Assembly: GCA_045615345.1 (NCBI GenBank)
Contig: JAZLER010000010.1
Coordinates: 5,665-69,664 of the forward strand
DNA length: 64,000 nt
Direction: 5' to 3'
DNA from: Fumia sp045615345
Lineage (GTDB): Bacteria > Bacillota > Clostridia > Oscillospirales > Ruminococcaceae
The translations under genes were made by a program, and so were the position numbers. Of this stretch, positions 25,979 to 34,897 are shown one piece after another. Within the stretch, counting starts at the first letter, position 1. Each line of letters starts with the position of its first letter. The notes beneath the pieces are model-generated. The model had not been told where the DNA came from, ran no database searches, and saw nothing but the letters and a program-made list of their open reading frames with translations.

Positions 25979-26200
25979 TTACTTCTCCATTATACTATCC
26001 AAAAGACTTTTAATTTTTTCTTTTCTCTTTGCGGTTTCGCTTAAATCAACAAGATACCGACCATCTGAAAACAGTAAAACCTGACCTTCCTTTACACCAC
26101 AGGGCAAATCGGAAAGAGGCATATTTACAAAGGTTTTGTCAGCAGTTTCAAGTACTGCGACATCTTCTTCAATACGGTCCACAATAAATTTATTCATCAT
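25979..26200 (-). CDS. DUF3006-family small protein
   Basis: A 73-residue protein with the pattern FIVDRIEEDVAVLE then a beta-rich body, matching DUF3006, a family often encoded beside ComEC-like secreted hydrolases. It overlaps the upstream hydrolase gene by 11 bases, pointing to translational coupling. The start is either of two adjacent ATGs (26200 or 26197). The C-terminal third is basic and helical. Function unknown; the pairing is conserved in other Clostridia, so joint action with the hydrolase is plausible. Confidence 0.8.
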   Translation of the reverse strand: MMNKFIVDRIEEDVAVLETADKTFVNMPLSDLPCGVKEGQVLLFSDGRYLVDLSETAKRKEKIKSLLDSIMEK

Positions 26201-27143
26201 TTTTCACCTTTTTGATGTTAAGTTTTTTGCCGTTGGTTGAGATGATAATATTTCCGTCAATATCGGTTCTGTAAACAGGTTTACCCATATTTGAGATGCA
26301 TTTCTTAGTTTCGGGGTGCGGATGTTTGTATTCGTTATCTTCGCCTACTGAAATCACATAGACATCAGCGTTTACCGCTTTTAAAAACTTCGTACTGCTG
26401 CTTGTACGGCTCCCGTGATGGGCAACCTTTAAAACATCTACCGAAACATCGTAACCATACTTCAATACATCATACTCAGAATCGGTTTCGATATCACCTG
26501 TAAAAAGAAAACTTTTATCCTTATATGTAAACTTTAAAACAAGTGAGTAATTATTCAAGTCCTCGTATTCATTGACAGGACCCAGAACCTCAAAAAAACC
26601 GTCACCAAGGGGAATTTCAGTGCCGTGGCTTAAATAGGAAGCTTTTGCATCTGTGTCTTTTACAGCATAAAGAAATTCCTCAAAACTTTTACTTGTCGGC
26701 AAAAGGTTGTCGGGAATTTCTGGCATATAAACCTTTTTCACCTTAAAGTTTCTTATAACGGTATCAAGCCCACCGATATGGTCGGAATGGGGATGGGTCG
26801 CAAAAACCGCATCAATACTTTTCACCCCGACACTTTTAAGGTAATCGCTTACCACTTTGTCCTTGTTATAATCGCCGCCGTCAATGAGGGCATTGTGTAT
26901 TCCCGACTGTATCAGAATTGCATCGCCCTGCCCCACATCGATATAATGGACAATCACATCATCGGTTGCAGATACATTTTCATTAAATGACGGCCTGATA
27001 TTTTCGATATTCTCAAAATCGGGAAGCCATTTGGTCCAGTCAAAACCGTTAAAAAGGGTGACTATCAAAAAGGTTGCTAAGATAAGGGCTGCTGATACCA
27101 CAAACGCCCAGTCTATCTTATACCCTTTTTTTCTTTTTGCCAT
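26190..27143 (-). CDS. Membrane-anchored ComEC/Rec2-like MBL-fold hydrolase
   Basis: A 317-residue protein with one N-terminal membrane anchor (about residues 10-30) and an extracytoplasmic metallo-beta-lactamase domain. It has the ComEC-type opening YIDVGQGDAILIQ, the metal motif THPHSDHIGG and a VAHHGSRTSSS segment. In ComEC this domain is thought to be a nuclease acting during DNA uptake; this stand-alone form lacks the channel. The start overlaps the end of the YgiQ-family gene by 26 bases. DNA or nucleotide hydrolysis outside the membrane is inferred. Confidence 0.88.
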   Translation of the reverse strand: MAKRKKGYKIDWAFVVSAALILATFLIVTLFNGFDWTKWLPDFENIENIRPSFNENVSATDDVIVHYIDVGQGDAILIQSGIHNALIDGGDYNKDKVVSDYLKSVGVKSIDAVFATHPHSDHIGGLDTVIRNFKVKKVYMPEIPDNLLPTSKSFEEFLYAVKDTDAKASYLSHGTEIPLGDGFFEVLGPVNEYEDLNNYSLVLKFTYKDKSFLFTGDIETDSEYDVLKYGYDVSVDVLKVAHHGSRTSSSTKFLKAVNADVYVISVGEDNEYKHPHPETKKCISNMGKPVYRTDIDGNIIISTNGKKLNIKKVKNDE

Positions 27144-28992
27144 TTCCTGCTCCTTTTTGTTTTCTTATGTTATGGGGAGTGCGTTTTAAAGTTTTTTCCT
27201 TTGGCTGATTTATGGGAGGTACAAGGCAGTTTTTGGATGTGCCTATCAAATCAGTGCGTTTTGCAAGCCTTAACGCTTTTATGACAATCTGCTGATTTTT
27301 GGGGAGAAAATACTGCAAAAGTGCGCGTTGCATAGCCTTTTCTTCCGAAGTTTTCGGAACAAAAACCTCTTCTCCCGTATAAGGGTTCATCCCCGTATAG
27401 AACATACAGGTCGAAATTGTACCCGGTGTGGGATAAAAGTCCTGAACCTGTTCAGGGTGGATACCCTCAGCCTTTAAGAACAAGGCAAGCTCTATCGCAT
27501 CGGAAAGTCTGCTCCCCGGGTGGGAAGACATAAGATAAGGCACTAAATACTGCTTTTTGCCGATGCTTTTTGTTATCGAATAAAACTTATCTGAAAACTT
27601 TTTATAGACATCAATATGAGGTTTTCCCATACAGTCAAGCACATGGGAAGAACAATGCTCGGGGGCAACTTTCAGCTGACCGCTGACATGGTGAGTCACA
27701 AGTTCTTTGAAAAACTCGTCATTTTTATCCTCCAAAAGATAATCGTAACGGATACCCGAACGGATAAAAACTTTCTTGATACCAGGGATTTTTCTTATCT
27801 TGCGAAGCATCGAAAGGTACTCTGAGTGGTCCGCCACCAAAGCCTTGCACGGAGTTGGCGCAAGACATTTTTTACCGACACATAAACCCTTTTCAATCTG
27901 CTTTTCACAGGAAGTTTTGCGAAAGTTCGCAGTAGGTCCGCCGACATCGTGGATATAGCCCTTGAAGTTTTTCAAAGTAGTTAAAAGCTTTGCTTCTTTT
28001 AAAACCGACTCTTCACTTCGTACTGCAATCTTTCTGCCCTGATGGAATGCAATGGAGCAGAAGTTACAGTTACCAAAACACCCTCTGTTATGGGCAATGG
28101 AAAACTCGACTTCCTCGATACCCGGGACACCGCCCAAGGCCTCATAGTCCCGGTGATAAGTCCTCATAAATGGGAGGGCGTAAACCCTGTCAAGCTCCTT
28201 TGTTGTGAGTACACGCATCGGGGGATTTTGCACAAGCATCATATCTCCCTGGCGCTGTAAAACGGTTCTGCCTGTGATTTCGTCCTGGTTGTCCATCTGG
28301 ATTTTGGTTGCCTTGCAGTAGTTTTTCTTATCCCTGCTAACAACCGAAAAATCAGGACACTGCACCCCACCGTAAGGGGTGTTTTCAGGCTCTGTGAGAT
28401 AACAGGTACCTCGTATGTCGGTAAGTGTTTTTATATCTTCGCCGTTTGCAAGACGATTTACAATCTCAATTGTCTGGAGTTCGCCCATACCGTAAGTTAA
28501 AAGGTCAGCTTTGCTGTCAACAAGTACAGACGGACGGACTTTGTCGTCCCAGTAATCGTAATGGGCAAAACGCCTCAGCGATGCTTCAAGTCCACCGATT
28601 ACAATGGGAATATCGCCGTAAATTTTTCTTAACTGATTACAGTAGACAATAACTGCCCTGTCGGGGCGCTTGCCTGCCTTACCACCTGCTGTATAGGCAT
28701 CATCGGTTCGTTTTTTCAAAGCAACTGTGTAGTGAGCAACCATTGAATCGATGTTTCCTGAAGTTACAAAAAAGCCATACTTCGGTTTACCGAGTTTTTT
28801 GTAATCGGCATCGGACTGCGGCTGAGCAATAATGCCGACAGTATAGCCTTCTGCCTCAATCACCCTTGAAATTATCGCAATGCCAAAACTCGGGTGGTCA
28901 ACATAGCTGTCCCCCGTAATGCAGATAAAATCAAGTTCACTGATGCCTCTTTTTTCCATATCTTCACGGCAAATCGGTAAAAAATCGTTCAT
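27118..28992 (-). CDS. YgiQ-family radical SAM protein
   Basis: A 624-residue radical-SAM protein with the N-terminal B12-binding-like domain and the cluster motif CFGNCNFCSIAFHQGR (CX3CX2C) at about residue 315. The family (YgiQ, UPF0313) is widespread, and its reaction is not established to my knowledge. It has a basic C-terminal tail. It lies between ftsK and the ComEC-like hydrolase, overlapping the latter. The radical-SAM assignment is secure; a function is not. Confidence 0.92.
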   Translation of the reverse strand: MNDFLPICREDMEKRGISELDFICITGDSYVDHPSFGIAIISRVIEAEGYTVGIIAQPQSDADYKKLGKPKYGFFVTSGNIDSMVAHYTVALKKRTDDAYTAGGKAGKRPDRAVIVYCNQLRKIYGDIPIVIGGLEASLRRFAHYDYWDDKVRPSVLVDSKADLLTYGMGELQTIEIVNRLANGEDIKTLTDIRGTCYLTEPENTPYGGVQCPDFSVVSRDKKNYCKATKIQMDNQDEITGRTVLQRQGDMMLVQNPPMRVLTTKELDRVYALPFMRTYHRDYEALGGVPGIEEVEFSIAHNRGCFGNCNFCSIAFHQGRKIAVRSEESVLKEAKLLTTLKNFKGYIHDVGGPTANFRKTSCEKQIEKGLCVGKKCLAPTPCKALVADHSEYLSMLRKIRKIPGIKKVFIRSGIRYDYLLEDKNDEFFKELVTHHVSGQLKVAPEHCSSHVLDCMGKPHIDVYKKFSDKFYSITKSIGKKQYLVPYLMSSHPGSRLSDAIELALFLKAEGIHPEQVQDFYPTPGTISTCMFYTGMNPYTGEEVFVPKTSEEKAMQRALLQYFLPKNQQIVIKALRLAKRTDLIGTSKNCLVPPINQPKEKTLKRTPHNIRKQKGAGNGKKKKRV

Positions 28993-29243
28993 ATTATTCT
29001 CCCAATAAAAATGGTCATAGCTCAGACAGTTATGAAACCATCTGAGCCAAATATTCCTTTAAAATGCAGAAATTTGTGATTTTTCAAGGCAGTGGAGCGA
29101 AGGCATATGCGATAGACGCACGACACTGACACAGAAAAAACAAATTCCTTAAAACACTCAAAAATTGATTTTTTTCAAGGCAGTGGAGCGAAGGCATATG
29201 CGATATTTCAAGCCCTCATAACACCGAAAAAAACAATTTTTAT
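28993..29243. repeat. Two paired-arm intergenic repeats between ftsK and the YgiQ-family gene
   Basis: Copies at about 29070-29148 and 29160-29242 share the core TTTTTCAAGGCAGTGGAG followed by CGAAGGCATATGCGAT, and end near GAAAAAA. The outer arms differ between copies yet stay complementary: AATTTGT with ACAAATT, and AAAATTG with CAATTTT. A related copy lies at about 23035-23113. Also present is a GCTCAGA/TCTGAGC hairpin (29030-29047). No gene. Confidence 0.65.
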
Positions 29244-31640
29244 TTATATATCGCCGGAGTTACGGGAGGATATCTCTACCCACTGCTGTCGCGAAATCAA
29301 TACATCTCGCGGCTTGCTTCCGTCCTTTGGACCTATTATTCCGCGTTCTTCAAGCTCGTCAACAAGACGGGCCGCACGGGAATATCCGACTTTCAAACGG
29401 CGCTGAAGATAAGATGTTGATGCCTGTCCCGACTCGAGAACACATTCAACTGCATCGTTAAAAAGTGGGTCGGAATCGTCATTATCATCGTCCATACCAC
29501 GGTCGCCTTTTTTCTTTTCCATGGTAGCCTGACGGTCGATTTCTTCGATAATCTTTTCGTCATATTCCATGGGTTCGCCTTTATTTTTAATAAAGTTTAC
29601 AACTTCTTCAACCTCGGTATCGCTTACATAACAGCCCTGTACACGGACAGGTTTTGGATATCCTACGGGATAGAAAAGCATATCACCGCGACCGAGCAGT
29701 TTCTCGGCACCGCCACCGTCTAAGATAGTACGGGAGTCAACCTGGGAAGAAACCGCAAATGCAATTCGCGAGGGGATATTCGCTTTGATAACACCAGTGA
29801 TAACATCGACAGAAGGTCGCTGTGTTGCGATAATAAGGTGCATACCGGCAGCGCGTGCCATCTGCGCCAGACGGCAGATAGAGTCTTCAACCTCGTTGGG
29901 AGCCGCCATCATAAGGTCAGCAAGCTCGTCAATGATAATTACAATCTGAGGCATCGGGTCTAACCCTTCTGTTTTCGCGGCAAGGCGGTTATAACCTTTC
30001 AAATCCCTTACATTGTTATCGGCAAAAGCCTTGTAACGGTTAAGCATCTCGGTAACTGCCCAGCCCAAAGCACCTGCGGCCTTTCGGGGGTCTGTTACAA
30101 CGGGGACTAAAAGATGAGGAATTCCGTTGTAAATCCCAAGCTCAACCACTTTCGGGTCAATCATTAAAAACCTTACTTCCTCGGGGGAAGATTTATAAAG
30201 CAGAGAAACAATAATCGAGTTTACGCAAACCGATTTACCACTGCCTGTCGCACCTGCAATAAGCAAGTGAGGCATCGAACCGATGTCGCCAACGGTGATG
30301 TTACCTGCTATATCACGACCGAGCGCCATCGAAAGCTTGCTCTTTGAGTTTCTGAATTCTTCGGAATCAACGATTTCGCGGATAGAAACTATGTCGGTTT
30401 TTCTGTTCGGAACTTCAATTCCGACAGCAGGTTTATTGGGAATAGGTGCTTCAATTCGCACCCCTGCTGTTGCAAGGTTCAAGGCAATATCGTCTGAAAG
30501 ATTTGTGATTTTACTGATTTTAACGCCTGCAGACGGCTGAAGCTCGTATCGTGTAACGGCAGGACCTCTGCAGATATCGATGATTTTTGTCTGCACACCG
30601 AAACTCTTTAAGGTTTCAACAAGCTTTGTAGCGTTTGCCTTGAGCTCTTCGCTGACATCGGCATTACTTCTGCCCTTGTTGGGTTTTAAAAGATTAACGG
30701 GTGGGAAATTGTAAACCCTCTCGGGCTGAGTTTCAACCTTGATGTCCATAGGAATGGGTTTTTCCTTTTTAACAGGCTTTTCCGCTTCCTTTTTAACATC
30801 TTCGGGGTTTTTCTTAAAGTCATCAATTGCCCTGTCAAGTTTATCGTCAAGGGGGCTGTCAATAACCTCGTCAACGGGATTTTCCTTATTGAACTCAAGC
30901 TCGGAGTTTCTTAAAATCTCGTCAATAACATCGCCCGTCTTGTCCTCCTCAAACACAGCGTTTGGCGAGGAAACAGGATGGTCGGGCATCGGGACATCAT
31001 CGTCAATGTTGATATCAATATTAAATTTCGACTGTCGTCTTTCTTCCCTTTGTTCTTTGATATGAGTGTAGGTTTCTTCAATCTGTTTTACAGGCTTTGC
31101 ACAGGTTTTGAAAAATCCGATAAGGGTTGAACCTGTGATAAGCATCAAAAATACAAAGGTTAAAAGTATAAGGATAATCGCAGCAGGCCATGTGCCCATT
31201 TTAAGGAGCGGCCAGCCGAGCACTGCCGCAAGCAGACCGCCACTTGAAAGGTAGATACCATCTACCCAGAGCGAGATAAGCTTGCCGAAAAATCCGCTTC
31301 CGAGCGGTAAACCGTAGAAAATCTGTGTAAATCCGCAAAGCAAAAGGAGTAAAACACCTGTCTGCCAAATTTTGTGTTTCACTTCGATATTTTCCTTGTC
31401 GATTGCAATTATTATAGCAATTCCCACAACAATCGGACCTACCGCATAGCATACAGGACCGAAAAGTCCTTTTAAAAACATAGAAAGCCATTCCCAGAGC
31501 CCTGTGCCCGGTATAAGGCTTACAGCTATCACAAAAAGTCCGACTGCAAACAGTATTATCGCAGAGAACTGTTTTTGTCTTTGTTTTTTGACATCAGCTT
31601 TTGTGGGTTTACTCTTTTTTGTCTTTCCCCTGGTTGCCAT
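29244..31640 (-). CDS. spoIIIE: DNA translocase FtsK/SpoIIIE
   Basis: A membrane-tethered hexameric DNA pump that clears chromosomes from the septum, in spore formers moving DNA into the forespore. There are four to five N-terminal transmembrane segments (residues ~25-175), an acidic linker (~190-330) and the motor domain with Walker A GATGSGKSVCVN and Walker B IVIIDELADLM. The C-terminal gamma winged helix reads ASTSYLQRRLKVGYSRAARL. The 798 residues match clostridial SpoIIIE. ylzJ and tepA are immediately upstream, an order also known around spoIIIE in Bacillus. Confidence 0.95.
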   Translation of the reverse strand: MATRGKTKKSKPTKADVKKQRQKQFSAIILFAVGLFVIAVSLIPGTGLWEWLSMFLKGLFGPVCYAVGPIVVGIAIIIAIDKENIEVKHKIWQTGVLLLLLCGFTQIFYGLPLGSGFFGKLISLWVDGIYLSSGGLLAAVLGWPLLKMGTWPAAIILILLTFVFLMLITGSTLIGFFKTCAKPVKQIEETYTHIKEQREERRQSKFNIDINIDDDVPMPDHPVSSPNAVFEEDKTGDVIDEILRNSELEFNKENPVDEVIDSPLDDKLDRAIDDFKKNPEDVKKEAEKPVKKEKPIPMDIKVETQPERVYNFPPVNLLKPNKGRSNADVSEELKANATKLVETLKSFGVQTKIIDICRGPAVTRYELQPSAGVKISKITNLSDDIALNLATAGVRIEAPIPNKPAVGIEVPNRKTDIVSIREIVDSEEFRNSKSKLSMALGRDIAGNITVGDIGSMPHLLIAGATGSGKSVCVNSIIVSLLYKSSPEEVRFLMIDPKVVELGIYNGIPHLLVPVVTDPRKAAGALGWAVTEMLNRYKAFADNNVRDLKGYNRLAAKTEGLDPMPQIVIIIDELADLMMAAPNEVEDSICRLAQMARAAGMHLIIATQRPSVDVITGVIKANIPSRIAFAVSSQVDSRTILDGGGAEKLLGRGDMLFYPVGYPKPVRVQGCYVSDTEVEEVVNFIKNKGEPMEYDEKIIEEIDRQATMEKKKGDRGMDDDNDDSDPLFNDAVECVLESGQASTSYLQRRLKVGYSRAARLVDELEERGIIGPKDGSKPRDVLISRQQWVEISSRNSGDI

Positions 31641-31655
31641 AAAAAACCAATCCTT

Positions 31656-31850
31656 TCAGACGCCTTTAACCGTATCATACGGCGACAGTTTTAAATAATC
31701 CTCTAAATTTGTTGATATAAGTCTTTTGATAACATATTCGTTTTCGTTTTTAACACATTCGCAGATACACCCGTCAACATTCATATATAATGGTTTTTCG
31801 GGCGTAAAAGGTGTGATAAGCGACAAGTCGGTCACCGAATGCAAAATCAT
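31656..31850 (-). CDS. ylzJ: YlzJ-like small protein
   Basis: A 64-residue protein opening MILHSVTDLSLITP, matching the YlzJ-like family of spore-forming Firmicutes. It overlaps the tepA stop (ATGATTTT overlap, 4 bases) and is followed 15 bases later by spoIIIE, the same neighbours as in Bacillus subtilis. The function is unknown. The short length makes the call rest on both sequence and synteny. Confidence 0.8.
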   Translation of the reverse strand: MILHSVTDLSLITPFTPEKPLYMNVDGCICECVKNENEYVIKRLISTNLEDYLKLSPYDTVKGV

Positions 31851-32533
31851 TTCTCTTCACCTTCTATCATTTCATAGAGGCAGGAAATTGCATCGGAAAG
31901 TCCGCCAAGCTCGTCAATAAGCCCTTCGCTCACTGCAGTTTCGCCATCAATGGAAGTTCCCATATCAAGGGCAAGCTCCCCTGTTTTCATCATAAGCGCC
32001 TTGAACCGTTCAGGCGAGATAGCGGAGTTGTCGGTTACAAAGCGTACTATTCTGTCCTGCATTTTGTCAAAGTAGGAAAACGACTGCGGAACGCCTAACA
32101 CAAGCCCGTTCATACGGACAGGATGCACCGTCATTGTCGCTGACGGCACTATAAAAGAACGCTTTGCTGATACGGCAAGAGGTACTCCTATCGAATGCCC
32201 TCCACCGAGCACAATGCTTACTGTCGGAGTTTTCATACCGGCGATAAGTTCAGCTATCGCAAGCCCTGCTTCAACATCGCCTCCAACAGTGTTTAAAAGT
32301 ATTAAAAGTCCCTTGATTTCCTTACTTTCCTCAATCGCTACAAGCTGTGGCAGAACATGTTCATACTTTGTGGTTTTGTTCTGAGGAGGCAGAATGTAAT
32401 GCCCCTCAACCTGACCTATTATACTCAGGCAATGGATAAGGTGCTTGCCTTCGGTCGTCACCGACCCCATATCTATAATCTGCTTATGTCTTTCGTCAGT
32501 TTCAGACTCTTCTTTTAAAATTTCATCGGACAA
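31847..32533 (-). CDS. tepA: ClpP-family protease TepA
   Basis: A ClpP-fold serine protease of 228 residues (translocation-enhancing protein/YmfB), degrading signal-peptide remnants or small proteins in spore formers. The nucleophile lies in GGGHSIGVP and the catalytic His in MTVHPVRM. The start is TTG at 32533, preceded by GGGGG at good spacing. A perfect consensus promoter lies 46 bases upstream. It heads the tepA-ylzJ-spoIIIE run. It lacks the N-terminal loops of housekeeping ClpP, so partnership with ClpX/C is doubtful. Confidence 0.92.
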   Translation of the reverse strand: MSDEILKEESETDERHKQIIDMGSVTTEGKHLIHCLSIIGQVEGHYILPPQNKTTKYEHVLPQLVAIEESKEIKGLLILLNTVGGDVEAGLAIAELIAGMKTPTVSIVLGGGHSIGVPLAVSAKRSFIVPSATMTVHPVRMNGLVLGVPQSFSYFDKMQDRIVRFVTDNSAISPERFKALMMKTGELALDMGTSIDGETAVSEGLIDELGGLSDAISCLYEMIEGEEK

Positions 32534-32869
32534 ACTAAATTCCCCCTTTTGGGATTAGTTTGTGCCCTATAAGTACTATTATACCCTTAAAAAGGGCTGT
32601 TGTCAAACAGTTTTCCACATCGGTCAAATCCCACAAAATGGCATTTTCAAAGGGTTTTATCGGGGGTAAATCCCTGAAACAGTGTTGCTTTATGTAACAT
32701 TATACGATTTGTAATCATTTTCAGTGAATATGCAGTGGAAAAGTGACTGAACAGATTTTCAACTATGTGGAAAACTCTGTGGAAAGTGTTAAAAAACCCT
32801 TATAATACGCGATTTTACATTTCACATTTTCAAATGATACAGATTGTATATGCAACTTTTGAGAAGATT
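32534..32869. other. Intergenic region upstream of tepA with DnaA-box-like motifs
   Basis: A 336-base gap. Its left end holds the tepA promoter. The rest is AT-rich with variant DnaA-box motifs: TTTTCCACA (32611-32619), TGTGGAAAA (32766-32774) and TGTGGAAAG (32778-32786), each one or two bases from the consensus TTATCCACA or its complement. No hairpin array, terminator with a T run or gene was recognised. Confidence 0.45.
32579..32607 (-). promoter_or_regulatory. Perfect sigma-A promoter of tepA-ylzJ-spoIIIE
   Basis: Minus-strand -35 TTGACA (32607-32602), 17-base spacer, -10 TATAAT (32584-32579). The spacer contains the inverted repeat CCCTT-TTT-AAGGG, which could be an operator. Confidence 0.8.
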
Positions 32870-33550
32870 TTATACAGTCTTACCGGTAGACAAAAATGCT
32901 GTCGCGCGTTCAATGGAATCCTTTGAATTACCCCAGTCGGAATTTTTCCCGGCGTTGCGGTAATCAAACATACTGCAAAAGTGAGAAATGTCCTTTTTAA
33001 CGACATCGAGGTAGTTTTCGGAAAGGTTTATTGCATCGCGCTCAAACTCTCTTAAAAACTTCTTCGGCATATTTTTATAAGCCGACTTAAGGAGCATTTC
33101 AAGATGCGGCAGACATAAGTATTCCTGTTTTTTAAAGAGGTTTCTGAACTCACTTTCAAGTGCGTACTGTCTTATAGTGGTCTTTATCATCTTTTCAAGC
33201 TCAAACTCCACCGTTTCGCAGATATAACAGGTATCGTTTATCGATTTGAGTGAAGGCTTTTTAGCTTTTTTAATGACACTCTTTATGCCGTTTTTCTTCA
33301 CTTCAACAAGATGGCTTTCAAGCATCAGCGCAAGCGACAGACGGTTTTTAAGACCCGACATATCGTCATAATGCTTTTTACAAAAACCCTTTTCATTTGT
33401 CACAATTCTTATATCGGGTTCCATCATAGCGGCACCCATAATATAATCGATACATCTTTCTTCTAAAATGTTGTGAAGACGGCATAAAGGGCAACCGCAC
33501 TTCGGCTCAAAAACTTCACTGACGGGGATTGTATAGATACTGTCTTTCAT
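32870..33550 (-). CDS. Cys-rich cytosolic protein, DUF6062-like
   Basis: A 226-residue protein of unknown function. The N-terminal CGCPLCRLHNILEERCIDY, a CKKHYDD segment, a mid-protein CYICETVEFE and CLPHLEMLL give two CXXC pairs plus His, consistent with metal binding; I recall this pattern from DUF6062. The middle is basic (KKNGIKSVIKKAKK). The start chosen is the second ATG (33550), since AAAGG is 9 bases away from it but only 3 from the first. It is divergent from the OGG-type gene, sharing a short promoter region. Confidence 0.6.
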   Translation of the reverse strand: MKDSIYTIPVSEVFEPKCGCPLCRLHNILEERCIDYIMGAAMMEPDIRIVTNEKGFCKKHYDDMSGLKNRLSLALMLESHLVEVKKNGIKSVIKKAKKPSLKSINDTCYICETVEFELEKMIKTTIRQYALESEFRNLFKKQEYLCLPHLEMLLKSAYKNMPKKFLREFERDAINLSENYLDVVKKDISHFCSMFDYRNAGKNSDWGNSKDSIERATAFLSTGKTV

Positions 33551-33574
33551 TGTCATTTACCTTTCAAAAAGTAT

Positions 33575-33603
33575 TTGCAAAATTATTAAATTTAGTATAT
33601 CAT
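33575..33603 (+). promoter_or_regulatory. Probable sigma-A promoter of the OGG-type gene
   Basis: -35 TTGCAA (33575-33580), 17-base spacer, -10 TATCAT (33598-33603), with the start codon about 40 bases downstream. Confidence 0.55.
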
Positions 33604-33643
33604 ATTTTTATAAAAAAATAAAGTTTTTTTGAAAGGAATTATT

Positions 33644-34462
33644 ATGGATATAAAAGAAACTAATGGCGGTGTTTTAGTAACTTCTGATTGCTTTGACCTT
33701 GCCGATACTTTGGACTGCGGTCAGTGCTTTCGTTTTGAAAGTGAAGACAACCTCACTTTTAAGGGTTTTTATAAGTCCCACTTTTTAAATGCTACTAAAC
33801 TCTCCGACACCGAAACGCTCTTTCATAACACCGATATAAAGACATTTAACGAAGTGTGGAGGCAGTTTTTCGACTTTGATACCGATTACGATGCCTTTAA
33901 AGAAGTTTTTAAGAAAGATGAAACTTTATCAAAGGCGTGTGACTTTGCAGGCGGAATAAGAATCTTAAAGCAGGAACCCTGGGAAACCCTCTGCTCATTC
34001 ATCATAAGCCAGAACAACAACATTCCGCGCATCAAAGGGATTATCTCAAGGCTTTGCGAAAATTTCGGCGAAGAATGTGAAAACGGTTACCTTTTCCCCT
34101 CCGCCGAAAGGATAGCAAAGCTTAATGTTGAGGATTTAGCCCCCTTGCGTTCAGGTTTCAGGGCGAAGTATATCCTCGATGCCGCAAAGAAAGTGGCAGA
34201 CAAAGAAATCGTCCTTGATACCCTTTACACAATGCCCATTGAAAAGGCAAGAAAAATCCTTATGTCAATAAAGGGTGTCGGCCCCAAGGTCGCAGAATGT
34301 ACACTTCTTTTCGGTTTTTACCGCCTTGAGGCATTCCCTGTTGACACATGGATTAAAAAAGTACTGACCGAGTACTACCCTGACGGTTTCCCCGGATATG
34401 CAAGAGAACACGGCGGTGTCGCTCAGCAGTACTTATTCCACTATATAAGAAATAAAAAATAG
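33644..34462 (+). CDS. 8-oxoguanine DNA glycosylase (OGG1-like, HhH-GPD)
   Basis: Removes 8-oxoguanine from DNA. The N-terminal OGG_N-like domain (residues ~10-110, CGQCFRF) and the HhH-GPD domain are present. The hairpin MSIKGVGPKVAECTLLF carries the catalytic Lys and FPVDTWIKK the catalytic Asp. The start is ATG at 33644 (272 residues), because AAAGGA stands just upstream; the longer frame begins with a TTG inside that site. It is a single-gene unit. Confidence 0.9.
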   Translation: MDIKETNGGVLVTSDCFDLADTLDCGQCFRFESEDNLTFKGFYKSHFLNATKLSDTETLFHNTDIKTFNEVWRQFFDFDTDYDAFKEVFKKDETLSKACDFAGGIRILKQEPWETLCSFIISQNNNIPRIKGIISRLCENFGEECENGYLFPSAERIAKLNVEDLAPLRSGFRAKYILDAAKKVADKEIVLDTLYTMPIEKARKILMSIKGVGPKVAECTLLFGFYRLEAFPVDTWIKKVLTEYYPDGFPGYAREHGGVAQQYLFHYIRNKK

Positions 34463-34860
34463 TTTTTAAAGGTCAGGTCAGGTGGCGTTTTCCCCAAAAC
34501 GCTGCTTTCCCTTTACTTTCCTTTACTATAATTTACTTTATTTTTATTTACTTTCCTTTACTTTACTTTAGGGATAAAACCGGGTTTTATTCCTATTAAA
34601 CCGGGTTTTATTCTCATTTAACACGGTTTTATTATGCATTCTTCTGATAATCGCCAACAGGATTTACAAAAACACCCTGCAAATTTCTGCCCCATCGGAA
34701 CGCATAAATGCGTTCCCTACAAGCCTTCCCTGTGTAAGGGGAGCTGTCACGGCTTGTCCGTGACTGAGGGGTTGTCCATTCAAATCCGTCAGGCAACGCC
34801 TGACACCAAATTATTCATTATTCATTCGGAACGACACGCAGGTCGTTCCCTACGAATCAA
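34463..34860. repeat. Composite intergenic repeat, copy A
   Basis: A tract of TTTACTTTCC-type units (34510-34570) is followed by 21-base units with the palindrome ATAAAACC-G-GGTTTTAT (34573-34633; two full units plus one decayed). A variable stretch follows, then an element beginning TGTGTAAGGGGAGCTGTCAC (34731-34786) with stem GTCACGG/CCGTGAC. A second copy with the same order lies at 63.56-63.84 kb. Two further small hairpins (GTCAGGC/GCCTGAC, GGAACGAC/GTCGTTCC) follow. An open frame at 34634-35053 crosses repeat DNA and is not believed. Confidence 0.75.
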
Positions 34861-34863
34861 ACC

Positions 34864-34896
34864 AAAAATCCGCCCACATCGAGTGAGCGGATTTTT
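34864..34896 (-). terminator. Terminator of BspA-like gene 2
   Basis: Stem AAAATCCGC..CAC/GTG..GCGGATTTT with a short loop, followed on the minus strand by TTTTTGG. It lies directly after the stop codon. Confidence 0.75.
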
Positions 34897-34897
34897 T

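Noticed and set aside
32611..32786. Chromosome origin oriC
   Set aside because: The boxes are imperfect and few, there is no dnaA, dnaN or rpmH nearby and no AT-rich unwinding element of clear shape. Kept only as a low-interest motif cluster.
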